A stretch of 20,844 bases of DNA from Acidobacteriota bacterium (lineage in GTDB: Bacteria > Acidobacteriota > Thermoanaerobaculia > Multivoradales > SZUA-115). This document shows positions 8,901 to 15,296 of this stretch, one piece after another; position 1 is the stretch's first letter, and every line of letters starts with the position of its first letter. The notes under the pieces were generated by a model. It was not told the origin of the DNA, did no database searches, and worked only from the letters and a program-made list of their open reading frames with translations. A program made the translations under genes and the position numbers. Location of the stretch: assembly GCA_003231035.1 (NCBI GenBank), contig QIHU01000501.1, positions 1 to 20,844 of the forward strand, in the 5' to 3' direction.

Positions 8901-9553
8901 ACCGTCTGGATCGACAGACCGGTGCGGCGCAGTTGCTCCTCGTCGATAAGGACGTGAATCTCTTCCTCAAGTCCGCCCCGCACCCGCACGGCGGCCACTC
9001 CCGCGACCGGCTCCAGCGCCCGCTTGATCTGCAAGTCGGCGAGTCGGCGCAGTCGGCGCAGCCCTTCTTCACCCGCATAGCGATCACCGCCCCCGGTGAG
9101 CGATAGCTCCATGACGGGATCGAGCGAGGGGTCGAAGCGCAGGATCAATGGCCGCTGCGCTTCGTTAGGTAAGAAGACCAGGTCGAGCTTTTCTAGGGTG
9201 TCCTGGGCCGCGTCGGACATGGTCGAGTCCCAGGAGAATTCGAGCACCACGTCACTGACCCCGGCGCGACTGATACTGCTGATGTGGCGCAACCCGCCGA
9301 TGACGCTCAGCGCATCCTCAATCGGACGGCTGATGTCGTTTTCCACCTCTTCGGGGGCCGCTCCCGGATATTCGGTGCGCACGGTCAGCGTCGGATAGCT
9401 GAGTTCCGGCATCAAGGCCACGGAGAGTTGCTTGTAGGAGAAGAGGCCGAAGACGACCGCCGCCAGAAAGACGACGAAAATCGCCACTGGGCGACTGGTG
9501 GAGAAGCTACTCAGCGACGCTTCCCCTGGAGGTCGCGACGCCTCGCTGGTCAC
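5936..9553 (-). CDS. RND-family efflux permease with a large hydrophobic insertion (first permease of a tandem pair)
   Basis: At 1205 residues this is about 150 longer than a standard RND pump. The TM4 motif is GMLVDSSIVVLES (439-451), with one Asp (D443) where AcrB has two. TM10 has VVNNAIVLVDY (1060-1070), without the relay Lys. The extra length lies in three places. Between TM6 (ends near 528) and TM7 (starts near 668) there are about 140 residues, against roughly 40 in AcrB, including strongly hydrophobic stretches at about 580-622 and 628-640. A Gly/Arg/Gln-rich loop occurs at 331-346. An acidic, repetitive C-terminal tail runs from about 1162 to 1205. The GTG start at 9553 overlaps the adaptor stop (GTGA), with GAGGTGG just upstream. 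It probably works with the other permease and the adaptor, either as two separate trimers or as a mixed assembly. The substrate cannot be predicted. Confidence 0.93.
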   Translation of the reverse strand: MTSEASRPPGEASLSSFSTSRPVAIFVVFLAAVVFGLFSYKQLSVALMPELSYPTLTVRTEYPGAAPEEVENDISRPIEDALSVIGGLRHISSISRAGVSDVVLEFSWDSTMSDAAQDTLEKLDLVFLPNEAQRPLILRFDPSLDPVMELSLTGGGDRYAGEEGLRRLRRLADLQIKRALEPVAGVAAVRVRGGLEEEIHVLIDEEQLRRTGLSIQTVIDRLAQENVNVAGGTIKEGRTEYMVRTLNEYENLGQIADTVIATIQGREVRLKDLGEVVWSHKERQILTRTEGGSSVQIDIFKAADANIVALAQRVQRRLGKLDLKAEEERAAAGGSQQGGGRRRSGGLAVELFRNEGAILKVVADRSLFIESSIREVVNAAIFGGIFAILVLFLFLRNLMSTAIVALSIPISLLVTFAPLKTMGVSLNIMSLGGLALGIGMLVDSSIVVLESIYRCREEGDGLKQAAVRGTLEVRGAVVASTVTSIAVFLPMIFVEGIAGQAFGDLGLAVVVSLLASLAVAVFFIPMLASRTGIDLSMSDGMSASFWLPTSPVFVAREAVRLAKWWAGKSGNVLLRGLGWLVKLVPVVIGLVLLTVMLVIGLFLEIVGKLLVAILFSLVLVWRYGLRPWLVPLLKLVFVGPLKLTERVLGGLQKGYPRVVRWAIHHSALMAAITLLIFAATVWTAAQLGSELLPEVHQGEVTFEVALPVGTPLEETEAVLAPVERAILASREHISSVIMTIGFDPESSQRSDEGEHTARFKLLLENSDPRLEAEVVNRVRGYLNEIPDIEARVVRPVLFSSKTPIEVEVYGDSLRRLKEMSAQGREVLAAMPELADVEASLKSGAPEVQIVYDRDLLARYGLNIRQVAELVRNQVKGFEATRFNLKDRRVPILVRLGAEDRESVADVENMTVNPAGDRSIPLSAVAAVTLGEGPSEVRRIDGRRAALINANIGQGSLGAAVERLDTVLSSQLEWPTDMTYLVAGQNQEWEQSKGSLFLALGLSIFLVYVIMAAQFESLMQPLVIMFTIPLAFFGTMVALWVMEISLSVVVFLGMIMLAGIVVNNAIVLVDYINILRRRGLAVEEAIVTAGKVRLRPILMTTATTVLGLLPMALGLGDGAEIRTPMAVAVISGLITSTALTLLIIPAFYALFDRLRRRLFGAAEATEDEESTESAETIQGYPALLDTALVDSALTDTSLTDPEPSTP

Positions 9554-10689
9554 GGCGCCACCTCTACCGGGTCACTCGCCGCGTCGACCTCTTCCTCCAC
9601 CTTAGTTCCGGCCAGGCGCACCAGTGCTCCATCCTTGAGTCCGGCCTGACCGGCGATCACCACTTGATCTCCCACCGCCAGTCCCGCAACGATCTCGACG
9701 AACTCCTTGTCCTCCAAGACCGGCTTGATCAACGTACGCGCCACCCGGTCCGTGCCGACCATCTTGTAGAGGAGAACCTGATCGTTGTCGTACACCAGAG
9801 CCCGTTTGGGCACCAACAGAGCCTGAGCATGGACCGCGGTCACCAGCTCGACGTCCACATACATACCAGGGCGCAACGCCGTGCGCCGGGTCGGAACATC
9901 GATCGTCACCTTGACCGTTCCACTCTTCGGATCGACGATCGGAGCCAGTCGCTCGACCTTACCGGCGAAGGTCTCGCCGCCCAGCGCCGGGGTCGTGATG
10001 CGAGCCTCCAACCCCCGAGTCAAGCGCTGAAAGTCCTTCTCCGGCACGTAAACCCGCGCCACGATCGAATCGAAGTCCACCAGGTCGAAGAGCGGTTGAT
10101 TGACCGTCACGTGATCGCCCAGGTTGACCAACCGGCTGGTGATCATCCCTGAGATCGGTGCTCGCACCTCGGTGTAAGAGAGGGCCCGCTGCGCCTCGTC
10201 GAGCGCCAGCTCGAGCTGTTCGAGTTCATAGGTGGAGTCGTTGAAAGCCTGCTCGCTGATCATCTCTTGCGAGTAGAGGCGCTTCTGGCGGTCGTACTCG
10301 CGGCTCGCTTTGTCGAGCTGACTCTGCACCTTGGCCAGCGCCGTGCGCTGCTCGTCGTCCTGAAGGCGCAGCAAGAGGTCCCCTTTCGAAACCCTCCGTC
10401 CTTCCTCGACCCGCAGCTCGCGCACTCGCCGGGCTGCCTGCGAGTAGACCTTGACCTCTTTCTCGGCCTCGAGGTTGGTCGAGAAGCGCAGGATGGACTC
10501 GATCTCGCCCACTTCGAGCGTCGCGATATCGACCGGCACGGCCTGCTCCTCGGTCTCCTTGTCATCCTTCTTACCGAAGAGGCCGCCCGACTCGCTGGCG
10601 TCGCTCCTGTTGCCGCAACCGACTAAACCGACACTCGCAACCGCGAGCGCCAGCACTAACACCAAGTGGCTTTTCCAGTTCTTGTTCAC
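9550..10689 (-). CDS. RND efflux periplasmic adaptor (membrane fusion protein), lipoprotein
   Basis: This is a membrane fusion protein of the AcrA/HlyD-like class and the first gene of the efflux operon. I place the start at GTG 10689, because GGGGGA lies 7 nt upstream on the minus strand; a TTG at 10704 would add five residues but lacks that site. From GTG the protein has 379 residues, with a lysine-bearing N-terminus, a hydrophobic stretch and a good lipobox, LVGC, giving lipidation at C25. A lipoyl half-motif follows at about 80-105, an alpha-helical hairpin at about 107-165, the second lipoyl half with RAPISGMI near 176, a beta-barrel at about 205-280, and a membrane-proximal domain with GLAVGDQVVIAGQAGLKDGA near the C-terminus. 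It would bridge the RND pumps to an outer-membrane channel. No such channel is encoded in this window, so one must be supplied from elsewhere. Confidence 0.92.
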   Translation of the reverse strand: MNKNWKSHLVLVLALAVASVGLVGCGNRSDASESGGLFGKKDDKETEEQAVPVDIATLEVGEIESILRFSTNLEAEKEVKVYSQAARRVRELRVEEGRRVSKGDLLLRLQDDEQRTALAKVQSQLDKASREYDRQKRLYSQEMISEQAFNDSTYELEQLELALDEAQRALSYTEVRAPISGMITSRLVNLGDHVTVNQPLFDLVDFDSIVARVYVPEKDFQRLTRGLEARITTPALGGETFAGKVERLAPIVDPKSGTVKVTIDVPTRRTALRPGMYVDVELVTAVHAQALLVPKRALVYDNDQVLLYKMVGTDRVARTLIKPVLEDKEFVEIVAGLAVGDQVVIAGQAGLKDGALVRLAGTKVEEEVDAASDPVEVAP

Positions 10690-10781
10690 CGTCGTATCCC
10701 CCAAAACTCGCGCCTCTTCTGCGCCCTGCGTCCCCTTGCGGGCATCAGGGCATGGCCGATTGAAATCAATGTTGTTCAGTG

Positions 10782-10810
10782 CAGGCCTTTAAGCTGGAGA
10801 GCTGGGCCTG
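10782..10810. repeat. Imperfect stem-loop upstream of the efflux operon
   Basis: CAGGCC (10782-10787) pairs with GGCCTG (10805-10810), and an inner AGCT/AGCT pairing surrounds a GGAG loop, with a 4-versus-1 nt internal bulge. It lies about 95-120 bp upstream of the adaptor start codon. It could be an operator dyad or, if transcribed, a leader hairpin. No T-run follows, so it is not a standard terminator. Confidence 0.3.
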
Positions 10811-10869
10811 ACAGCTCTTATACGTCTGCTTCCTAGAAGACCTTACGCCGTGAGTCGTCCCTTGTTTCA

Positions 10870-10882
10870 ATGCCGAAGGCAT
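10870..10882. repeat. Short perfect stem-loop with triloop
   Basis: ATGCC-GAA-GGCAT is a perfect 5-bp stem with a 3-nt loop in the middle of the divergent non-coding region. It is short enough to be chance. It is recorded because it is the cleanest dyad in the centre of the region. Confidence 0.25.
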
Positions 10883-11202
10883 CGGTCGAGCGTCGACAGA
10901 TCGTAGCTACTGATTGGGACGGTTGAACTGGGGCGAATGTTCCACCTGCGGCTTCGCGTCTCGTGGGAGTGCTACACGATTGAGTCGATGGGCTGCCATT
11001 GCCCCTTGCCAGGTATACTGCCCAAAACCCTGACGAGAATCCCTACCTGGTCTCCGGCCGCCACCGAGAGATTGCGAACCCTACGTTCACCTGCCCTTGG
11101 CACCCGCGTTTCGCGATTCACACCTACGCGGTACACGGCTCGAAGCCAAGGTGCCACCGACTCGGATAACCCTGACGGAAAAACAAGAGGAGAGAGAGAA
11201 CA

Positions 11203-11673
11203 ATGAAAGGCCAGGTGCTCGATTACTCGGTCCAGGAGAATTCAGGAGTGATTTCTGGGCCCGATGGTTCCAGGTACACCTTCGCGGGATCAGAATGGAA
11301 GGACAGTGTGCCGCCAGCGCGCGGTATGTCGGTGGACTTCGATGTACACGAAAACCAGGCTGTCGCCGTCTACAAGGCATTGGGAAGCACTGGATCCAGC
11401 GCAACTCCAGGCTCCAAAGACAAAATAGCGGCAGGTCTCTTAGCGATTTTCCTGGGTGGCTTGGGTATCCACAAGTTCTATCTCGGCTACACCGGACCGG
11501 GCCTTGTCTACCTTCTGGTGAACACCATCGGGTGGATTGTGACGATCTTCCTGCTCGGCCTTCCCAACATCGCCCTGGGCATCATGGCCTTGATCGAAGG
11601 CATCATCTACCTCACGAAATCGGATGAGGAATTCCAACAAATCTATGTCGAGGGTAATAGGCCGTGGTTCTAA
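11203..11673 (+). CDS. TM2-domain membrane protein with cold-shock-like N-terminal domain
   Basis: This is a 156-residue protein with a strong ribosome binding site, GAGGAG at 11187-11192. Residues 1-58 look like a compact beta-barrel of cold-shock/OB type: GQVLDYSVQENSGVISGPDG (3-22) followed by RYTFAGSEWK, the GxVxxY...GxI...DG pattern of such folds. This part lacks the full RNP1/RNP2 aromatic motifs of CspA, so nucleic-acid binding is not assured. A Gly/Ser-rich linker (60-71) leads to a TM2 domain at about 73-137, with KIAAGLLAIFLGGLGIHKFY (73-92), two hydrophobic helices joined by a short turn, and a polar tail containing DEEFQQIY. TM2 proteins sit in the inner membrane; their function in bacteria is not well defined. 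The gene stands alone, divergent from the efflux operon. Confidence 0.85.
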   Translation: MKGQVLDYSVQENSGVISGPDGSRYTFAGSEWKDSVPPARGMSVDFDVHENQAVAVYKALGSTGSSATPGSKDKIAAGLLAIFLGGLGIHKFYLGYTGPGLVYLLVNTIGWIVTIFLLGLPNIALGIMALIEGIIYLTKSDEEFQQIYVEGNRPWF

Positions 11674-11676
11674 CCC

Positions 11677-11800
11677 GGCTTCTCGCGAATTACCAAGACT
11701 TGCAGAAGCTGGTCGGCGGTTTCTTCGAGCATCGCATCCCAGCTTGCGTACTAGGGGTCGAGCAGGTGCGGCGGTTGTTGGGTCACCACAGAGACCCTCA
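11677..11800 (-). pseudogene. Decayed fragment of a penicillin-acylase-family gene
   Basis: Minus-strand translation gives HLLDP*YASWDAMLEETAD then QLLQ, where the intact acylase downstream (12470-15019) has HLLDSKFPTWDALLETAAD then LTLQ at about residues 709-731. The DNA also aligns directly: 14 identical bases GTCGAGCAGGTGCG at 11757-11770 and 12884-12897, with further shared blocks on either side. The reading frame has an in-frame TAG (plus 11751-11753) and another near 11800. Similarity fades beyond about 11800 and is not detectable left of about 11690, so only some 35-40 codons survive. The fragment has the same orientation as the intact gene and lies about 1.1 kb from the matching segment. 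It is best read as the remnant of a second acylase gene or of a partial duplication. It could also mark where the toxin-antitoxin segment was inserted. Confidence 0.75.
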
Positions 11801-11835
11801 CCCACTACGGAACGCAGGAGGATTCGAGGGTGACA

Positions 11836-11848
11836 TCGGTGATGCCGA
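11836..11848. promoter_or_regulatory. Candidate operator dyad upstream of the toxin-antitoxin pair
   Basis: TCGG-TGATG-CCGA is a perfect 4-bp inverted repeat with 5-nt spacing, 35-47 bp before the antitoxin ATG. A TAGTAT (11860-11865), a possible -10, lies just downstream. Ribbon-helix-helix antitoxins usually bind such dyads to repress their own operon. The assignment rests on position and symmetry only. Confidence 0.3.
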
Positions 11849-11882
11849 CAGATCCGCGGTAGTATGCATTTGGAGGTGAAGA

Positions 11883-12104
11883 ATGCGCACCACAATTTCG
11901 CTCTCAGATGAGCTCGTCGCCGATGTTAAGGAGTTTTCAGAGGGCACATCCTTCAGCGAGTTCGCGCGGACCGCGATCCTTCGCAGGGTCGAGGACCTGC
12001 GGGCGCGGCGCCTCGCCCTAGCGATGAAAGCCGGTTACCAGGCAGAAGCTAGCGAGAGTTCGCTGGAACCGGAATGGGCCGAGACCGAGGTGGATGGTTG
12101 GTGA
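11883..12104 (+). CDS. Ribbon-helix-helix antitoxin of a MazEF/PemIK-like pair
   Basis: This is a 73-residue protein with a clear ribosome binding site, GGAGGTG at 11872-11878. Residues 1-45 fit a ribbon-helix-helix DNA-binding fold: a beta strand (MRTTISLSDELV), a helix (ADVKEFSE), a turn containing FSEFARTAI, and a second helix (LRRVEDLRARR). Residues 46-73 are acidic and probably disordered, as expected for the part that wraps and blocks the toxin. It should neutralise the MazF-like toxin encoded next and repress the shared promoter. The stop overlaps the toxin GTG start (GTGA), so translation is coupled and the antitoxin is made first. It does not match a specific named antitoxin well enough to give a symbol. 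Confidence 0.85.
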   Translation: MRTTISLSDELVADVKEFSEGTSFSEFARTAILRRVEDLRARRLALAMKAGYQAEASESSLEPEWAETEVDGW

Positions 12105-12436
12105 TCCGACGCGGCGCGGTGGTACTGGTCAACCTCGATCCGGTGGTCGGGTCTGAGGTGGGCAAGACTCGGCCCGCAGTGGTGGTTCAAAACGATCTAG
12201 CCAACCGCTCGAGTCCCACGTTCACGGTCGTCCCACTGACCTCTAGCACCACGCGGATTTTTCCCTTTCATGTGTTGATTCCGGCCGAGGCTTCGGGCCT
12301 TGATCGGGATGGTAAGGCGTTGTGCGAGCAGATCCGAACCGTGGCTCGAAAGCGGCTGGTCCGGCAGATCGGCCAGCTGAACGAGAACGCGATGGCCGAG
12401 CTGCGATCCGCACTGGAACGACACTTGTGGTTCTGA
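12101..12436 (+). CDS. MazF/PemK-family endoribonuclease toxin
   Basis: I place the start at GTG 12101, which overlaps the antitoxin stop and follows GAGGTGG (12087-12093) with 7-nt spacing. An in-frame ATG at 12074 would give nine extra residues and a 31-bp overlap. From GTG the protein has 111 residues, the normal size for MazF. The N-terminus carries the family signature: RRGAVVLVNLDPVVGSE, then VGKTRPAVVVQND, matching the conserved DPxxGSExxKxRPxVVxxN block. TFTVVPLTSS and LCEQIRTVARKRL follow at the expected places for the central strand and the conserved Q-R segment of the active region. MazF toxins cut single-stranded RNA at short motifs and stop growth when the antitoxin is lost. The pair sits between an acylase remnant and the intact acylase, as expected of mobile toxin-antitoxin cassettes. 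Confidence 0.9.
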   Translation: MIRRGAVVLVNLDPVVGSEVGKTRPAVVVQNDLANRSSPTFTVVPLTSSTTRIFPFHVLIPAEASGLDRDGKALCEQIRTVARKRLVRQIGQLNENAMAELRSALERHLWF

Positions 12437-12467
12437 CAACCAAACCTGAGGCCCGAAAGGCTGGTTG
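12437..12467. terminator. Probable bidirectional terminator hairpin
   Basis: CAACCA (12437-12442) pairs with TGGTTG (12462-12467), and CCT (12445-12447) with AGG (12458-12460), leaving a loop of about 10 nt. It starts right after the toxin stop codon and ends 2 bp before the stop of the convergent acylase gene, occupying the whole gap. No T-run is present on either side, so efficiency is uncertain. Confidence 0.45.
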
Positions 12468-12469
12468 CT

Positions 12470-15019
12470 CTACGGCCGCAGGATCAGCACATGCTCGGCG
12501 GGGCCGGGCAGGAACGGTGTCGGGCGACCTTCCAGCCAGGCGTCGTGGCCGGCTCGGTAGAAGGGGGAGAGGGGGTGGCCACTCTGCCCTCCGGGCATGT
12601 GGAAGTAGCCGTCGGCCTCGTGGCCTGGGCTGACCGCTAGGCGCTCGCTGGCGCCGAAGCCTCTGCCCTGCACGCGCGGCATGAAGGTGCCACCGGGCAT
12701 AGGTGGGCTCTCGATATCCAGGAACCCAGCTAGCTGCGGCACCGCGCGGCTCAATGGATGGCGAACTCGGGGAGTATTGAGCTTGCCCCAACTCTGCTCC
12801 GCGAGCGGTCCACCTTCCGCAATTTTTTGCAGCGTGAGGTCGGCGGCCGTTTCGAGCAGTGCATCCCAAGTTGGGAACTTGGAGTCGAGCAGGTGCGACG
12901 GCTTGTGGTTGACCAGCTGCCACAGCGGCCCTTCGCGTTGCGGCAACGATCCCCATTCAAAGCGTTCGTCCGCTGCCAGCAGTGGCGCTGTTAAGCCGCT
13001 GAATACGATGTTTTGAACCCGAAGTCGAAATCCGCGCACGATGCGAAAGGCCACCGAGTCCGCCGAAGCGTGGCCGTTCCAGCCGTCCGTCACCAGGCGT
13101 TGTCCTTCGGCCCACAACTCGGCATCGTTGTCATGCCCGCGGGCTAGCACTTCGAGTAGCAAGGTTCGCCAGCGCTCCAGAAAGAGGGCTCGATCGTCCA
13201 GTTGAATTGCCAACAGGTCGAGCGGTCCAGCGGCGCCATCGATCGCACTCAAGCCGTCGCGAATCTGTTGCGCGCGGGCGCCGAGGTCATAGCCACCATC
13301 GCCGATGATGGCCAACATCTCGCCGTCCACCACCCGCGCGTTGGCGCTCCATATTTGGCCAACGGGCGGGTCTAGGATGGCGGGAATCTGGGATGGTTCG
13401 AGGAAGCCCTCCCAGCCCGAGTTCCCTGCCGCCCACGAGGAGGGCAGGCGACCGCTGAAGCCCGCTTCGCGTCCCTTGCGCCGCGGCACCAAACCGACGA
13501 GGGTCCAGCCGATCCGGCCGTCGGCATCGCCAGCCACGAAATTCTGCGCTGGAACGCCACTGGCGTGAGCCACTTCAAAAGCCTCGGCCAAGTTCGTCGC
13601 CTGCTCCAGCCCCATCAAACCGAGGTTGTAGCCCTCCAAGTCGTGCGCCACCCAGCGCAAGGCTCGTCGCCGGCCACGGTGGTCGCGGTCCACCACCGGC
13701 CCCCAGAGAGACTCGAAGACTTCGAGGGTCTCGCTCTCCCCGCCGGCCACTTCGAGGATCTCTTCGAAACGGGTGAGTGGTTGTAGACCCTCCGCCGTGC
13801 GGTAGTGCAGCTCGTCGTTCTCCGGTTGTTCGAGCACCACCAGATCGCTCCAGTCGCCGTAGCTGTTGGTGAAGCCCCAAGCGACATGGCCGTTGCTCCC
13901 GACCACCACCAGGGGAGTGCCCGGGAGGGTGATGCCGGTGATCCGCTGTTCTCCACCGCCGCTTGCCGGAAGGACGAACGATGCGCGGTACCAGGTGTTC
14001 GGAACGCCAATCGGCAGATGCATGTCGTTAGCAACCAGGGCCGCCCCCGTGGCGACGCGGCTACCCGCCAGAGCGAAGTTGTTGGAGCCCAGCTGCGCCC
14101 GTTCTTCCCGGCTCAGACTCGTGCCTGGCAGCCAGATCGAAGGTGTTTGAGACGCGAGGGCGCCGCGTTCGGCGCTCGGGCTCTCGGGCTGACTGGCGGG
14201 CTGGTGGGAGCGCAAGTCATAGACCTCCGGTCCGGGGATCGGCGGCGACACGAAGGGCTCGCCGGCCACAGGTGCGTCCCACTTCGTGCCCTGAGGAGCC
14301 AAGAAATCGGCCAGTTCGCGCGGGAACAAATCGTAGAGCAGGCCGAGGTCCGACTCGCCTTGGCCCGAGGAGTCCTGGAGAACGAAGTACATCGCCAGAA
14401 CCACCAAGAAGCTGTCTTCCATCCGCCAAGCCTCAGGCTCGGTACGCAGGAGCAGGTACTCGAACGGCCGAGCTCCGAGGCTCGCCAAACCGGCGTTCAC
14501 CCCGGTGGCGTAGGACTGGAGCAGCTCTCTTTCTAGCGTCGAGAGTTGCTCGAGCGCCCGCTCGGCCCGCGAGCGAAAGCGATGAACACGGGCTTCACGA
14601 TCCAGCGGCAGGGCCGCCGGCCCCACCAGGGCCGCCAGTTCACCGGCCGCTTGGCGCCGCATCAAGTCCATCTGAAAAAAGCGGTCCTGGGCGTGGAGAA
14701 AACCGGTGGCGACCGCCAAGTCCTGGCGGTTCTCGGCGTGGAGGGTCACCACCCCTAGCGCGTCGCGTTCGACGCGCACCGGCGCGGTCATCGCAACCCC
14801 TTGGAGCGCCAACTCACCTTCCAATTGCGGCAGGCTGGCTTGGAGCTGATGGCGAACCCACAAGGCGACCCCAACGACCGCGATCAAGAGCAGTACCACC
14901 ACGACCAACACCACCCTCAACCAACGTCGGCGCCGTGGGCGGGGTCGTGGCCGAGAGCGAGGGCCTGCCGGGGAGGAGGGGGAAGGCGTCGTTGAGCCAC
15001 CAGAACCTTTGTAAGACAT
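12470..15019 (-). CDS. Penicillin acylase-family (Ntn hydrolase) amidase, membrane-anchored
   Basis: This is an 849-residue protein. A Pro/Arg-rich cytoplasmic tail (about 10-33) precedes a single membrane helix (about 34-55), so the enzyme is anchored with its catalytic part in the periplasm. The alpha-subunit region has the family block TGFLHAQDRFFQMDLMRRQA (105-124). The beta subunit should begin at S312 in LGSNNFALAG; in this family the precursor cuts itself before that Ser, which then becomes the N-terminal nucleophile. A downstream SANARVVDG segment fits the conserved Asn of the oxyanion hole. The spacer before S312 is Ser/Pro-rich. Relatives hydrolyse amide bonds in penicillins, acyl-homoserine lactones or cyclic lipopeptides; the substrate here cannot be deduced. 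The gene follows a small membrane protein by 4 bp and may be transcribed with it. A decayed paralogous fragment lies at 11677-11800. Confidence 0.92.
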   Translation of the reverse strand: MSYKGSGGSTTPSPSSPAGPRSRPRPRPRRRRWLRVVLVVVVLLLIAVVGVALWVRHQLQASLPQLEGELALQGVAMTAPVRVERDALGVVTLHAENRQDLAVATGFLHAQDRFFQMDLMRRQAAGELAALVGPAALPLDREARVHRFRSRAERALEQLSTLERELLQSYATGVNAGLASLGARPFEYLLLRTEPEAWRMEDSFLVVLAMYFVLQDSSGQGESDLGLLYDLFPRELADFLAPQGTKWDAPVAGEPFVSPPIPGPEVYDLRSHQPASQPESPSAERGALASQTPSIWLPGTSLSREERAQLGSNNFALAGSRVATGAALVANDMHLPIGVPNTWYRASFVLPASGGGEQRITGITLPGTPLVVVGSNGHVAWGFTNSYGDWSDLVVLEQPENDELHYRTAEGLQPLTRFEEILEVAGGESETLEVFESLWGPVVDRDHRGRRRALRWVAHDLEGYNLGLMGLEQATNLAEAFEVAHASGVPAQNFVAGDADGRIGWTLVGLVPRRKGREAGFSGRLPSSWAAGNSGWEGFLEPSQIPAILDPPVGQIWSANARVVDGEMLAIIGDGGYDLGARAQQIRDGLSAIDGAAGPLDLLAIQLDDRALFLERWRTLLLEVLARGHDNDAELWAEGQRLVTDGWNGHASADSVAFRIVRGFRLRVQNIVFSGLTAPLLAADERFEWGSLPQREGPLWQLVNHKPSHLLDSKFPTWDALLETAADLTLQKIAEGGPLAEQSWGKLNTPRVRHPLSRAVPQLAGFLDIESPPMPGGTFMPRVQGRGFGASERLAVSPGHEADGYFHMPGGQSGHPLSPFYRAGHDAWLEGRPTPFLPGPAEHVLILRP

Positions 15020-15023
15020 ATCT

Positions 15024-15257
15024 CTACTGTACTCTGATACTGGTCACCACGACCCACACCACGCCAGCGGCGAGGGCAGCGAAGGCGAGCAGGGAACTGA
15101 GCGCCGCGAGCAAGGCCAATCCCAGTCGCCGCTTGAGACCGTAGACGGCCGCGGCCACTCCGGCCGTCGACAGCACGGCGAAGACCACGAAAAGTAGGCC
15201 ACCGAGAATCATCGAGGGTGGAAGGTCGTGCCATCGTGGGCCAGCAAACTCCCGCAC
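15024..15257 (-). CDS. Small two-helix membrane protein of unknown function
   Basis: This open frame encodes 77 residues from GTG 15257, or 62 from ATG 15212 (MILGGLLFVVF). Two hydrophobic helices are visible at about 16-38 and 48-72, separated by a short basic stretch (YGLKRRLG), so both ends are probably on the same side of the inner membrane. I do not recognise a family. It ends 4 bp before the acylase ATG and starts 39 bp after xseB, consistent with an operon on the minus strand. Neither start has a convincing ribosome binding site. The tight fit between neighbours and the coherent membrane pattern are the main reasons to accept it. Confidence 0.5.
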   Translation of the reverse strand: MREFAGPRWHDLPPSMILGGLLFVVFAVLSTAGVAAAVYGLKRRLGLALLAALSSLLAFAALAAGVVWVVVTSIRVQ

Positions 15258-15296
15258 GGGTCGAGAGCCATGGCCTCACCCCCTGCCACCGAAGGC

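Larger units (their letters stand above)
10690..11202. promoter_or_regulatory. 513-bp divergent intergenic region between the efflux operon and the TM2-domain gene
   Basis: No convincing gene is present on either strand. The region must contain the efflux-operon promoter (minus) and the promoter of the TM2-domain gene (plus). Visible elements include a small dyad, ATTGAAATCAAT (10759-10770), about 70 bp upstream of the adaptor start and a candidate operator. There are also two stem-loops (annotated separately) and an isolated TATACT (11014-11019) on the plus strand with no good -35 partner. A strong GAGGAG (11187-11192) serves the TM2-domain gene. If TATACT is a true -10, the transcript would have a leader of roughly 180 nt. 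I found no riboswitch that I could recognise. Confidence 0.4.

Noticed and set aside
11014..11019. TATACT as a promoter -10 for the TM2-domain gene
   Set aside because: There is no acceptable -35 hexamer at 16-18 bp spacing, so it is mentioned only within the intergenic entry and not called as a promoter.
11440..11895. Minus-strand open frame of 151 codons over the TM2-domain gene and the gap after it
   Set aside because: It is antisense to the TM2-domain gene, and in the gap the acylase-like similarity lies in a different frame.
14143..15144. Plus-strand open frame of 333 codons across the start of the acylase gene
   Set aside because: The translation is Arg/Pro/Ser-rich with no recognisable motif, and it is antisense to the well-supported acylase N-terminus and to the small membrane protein.
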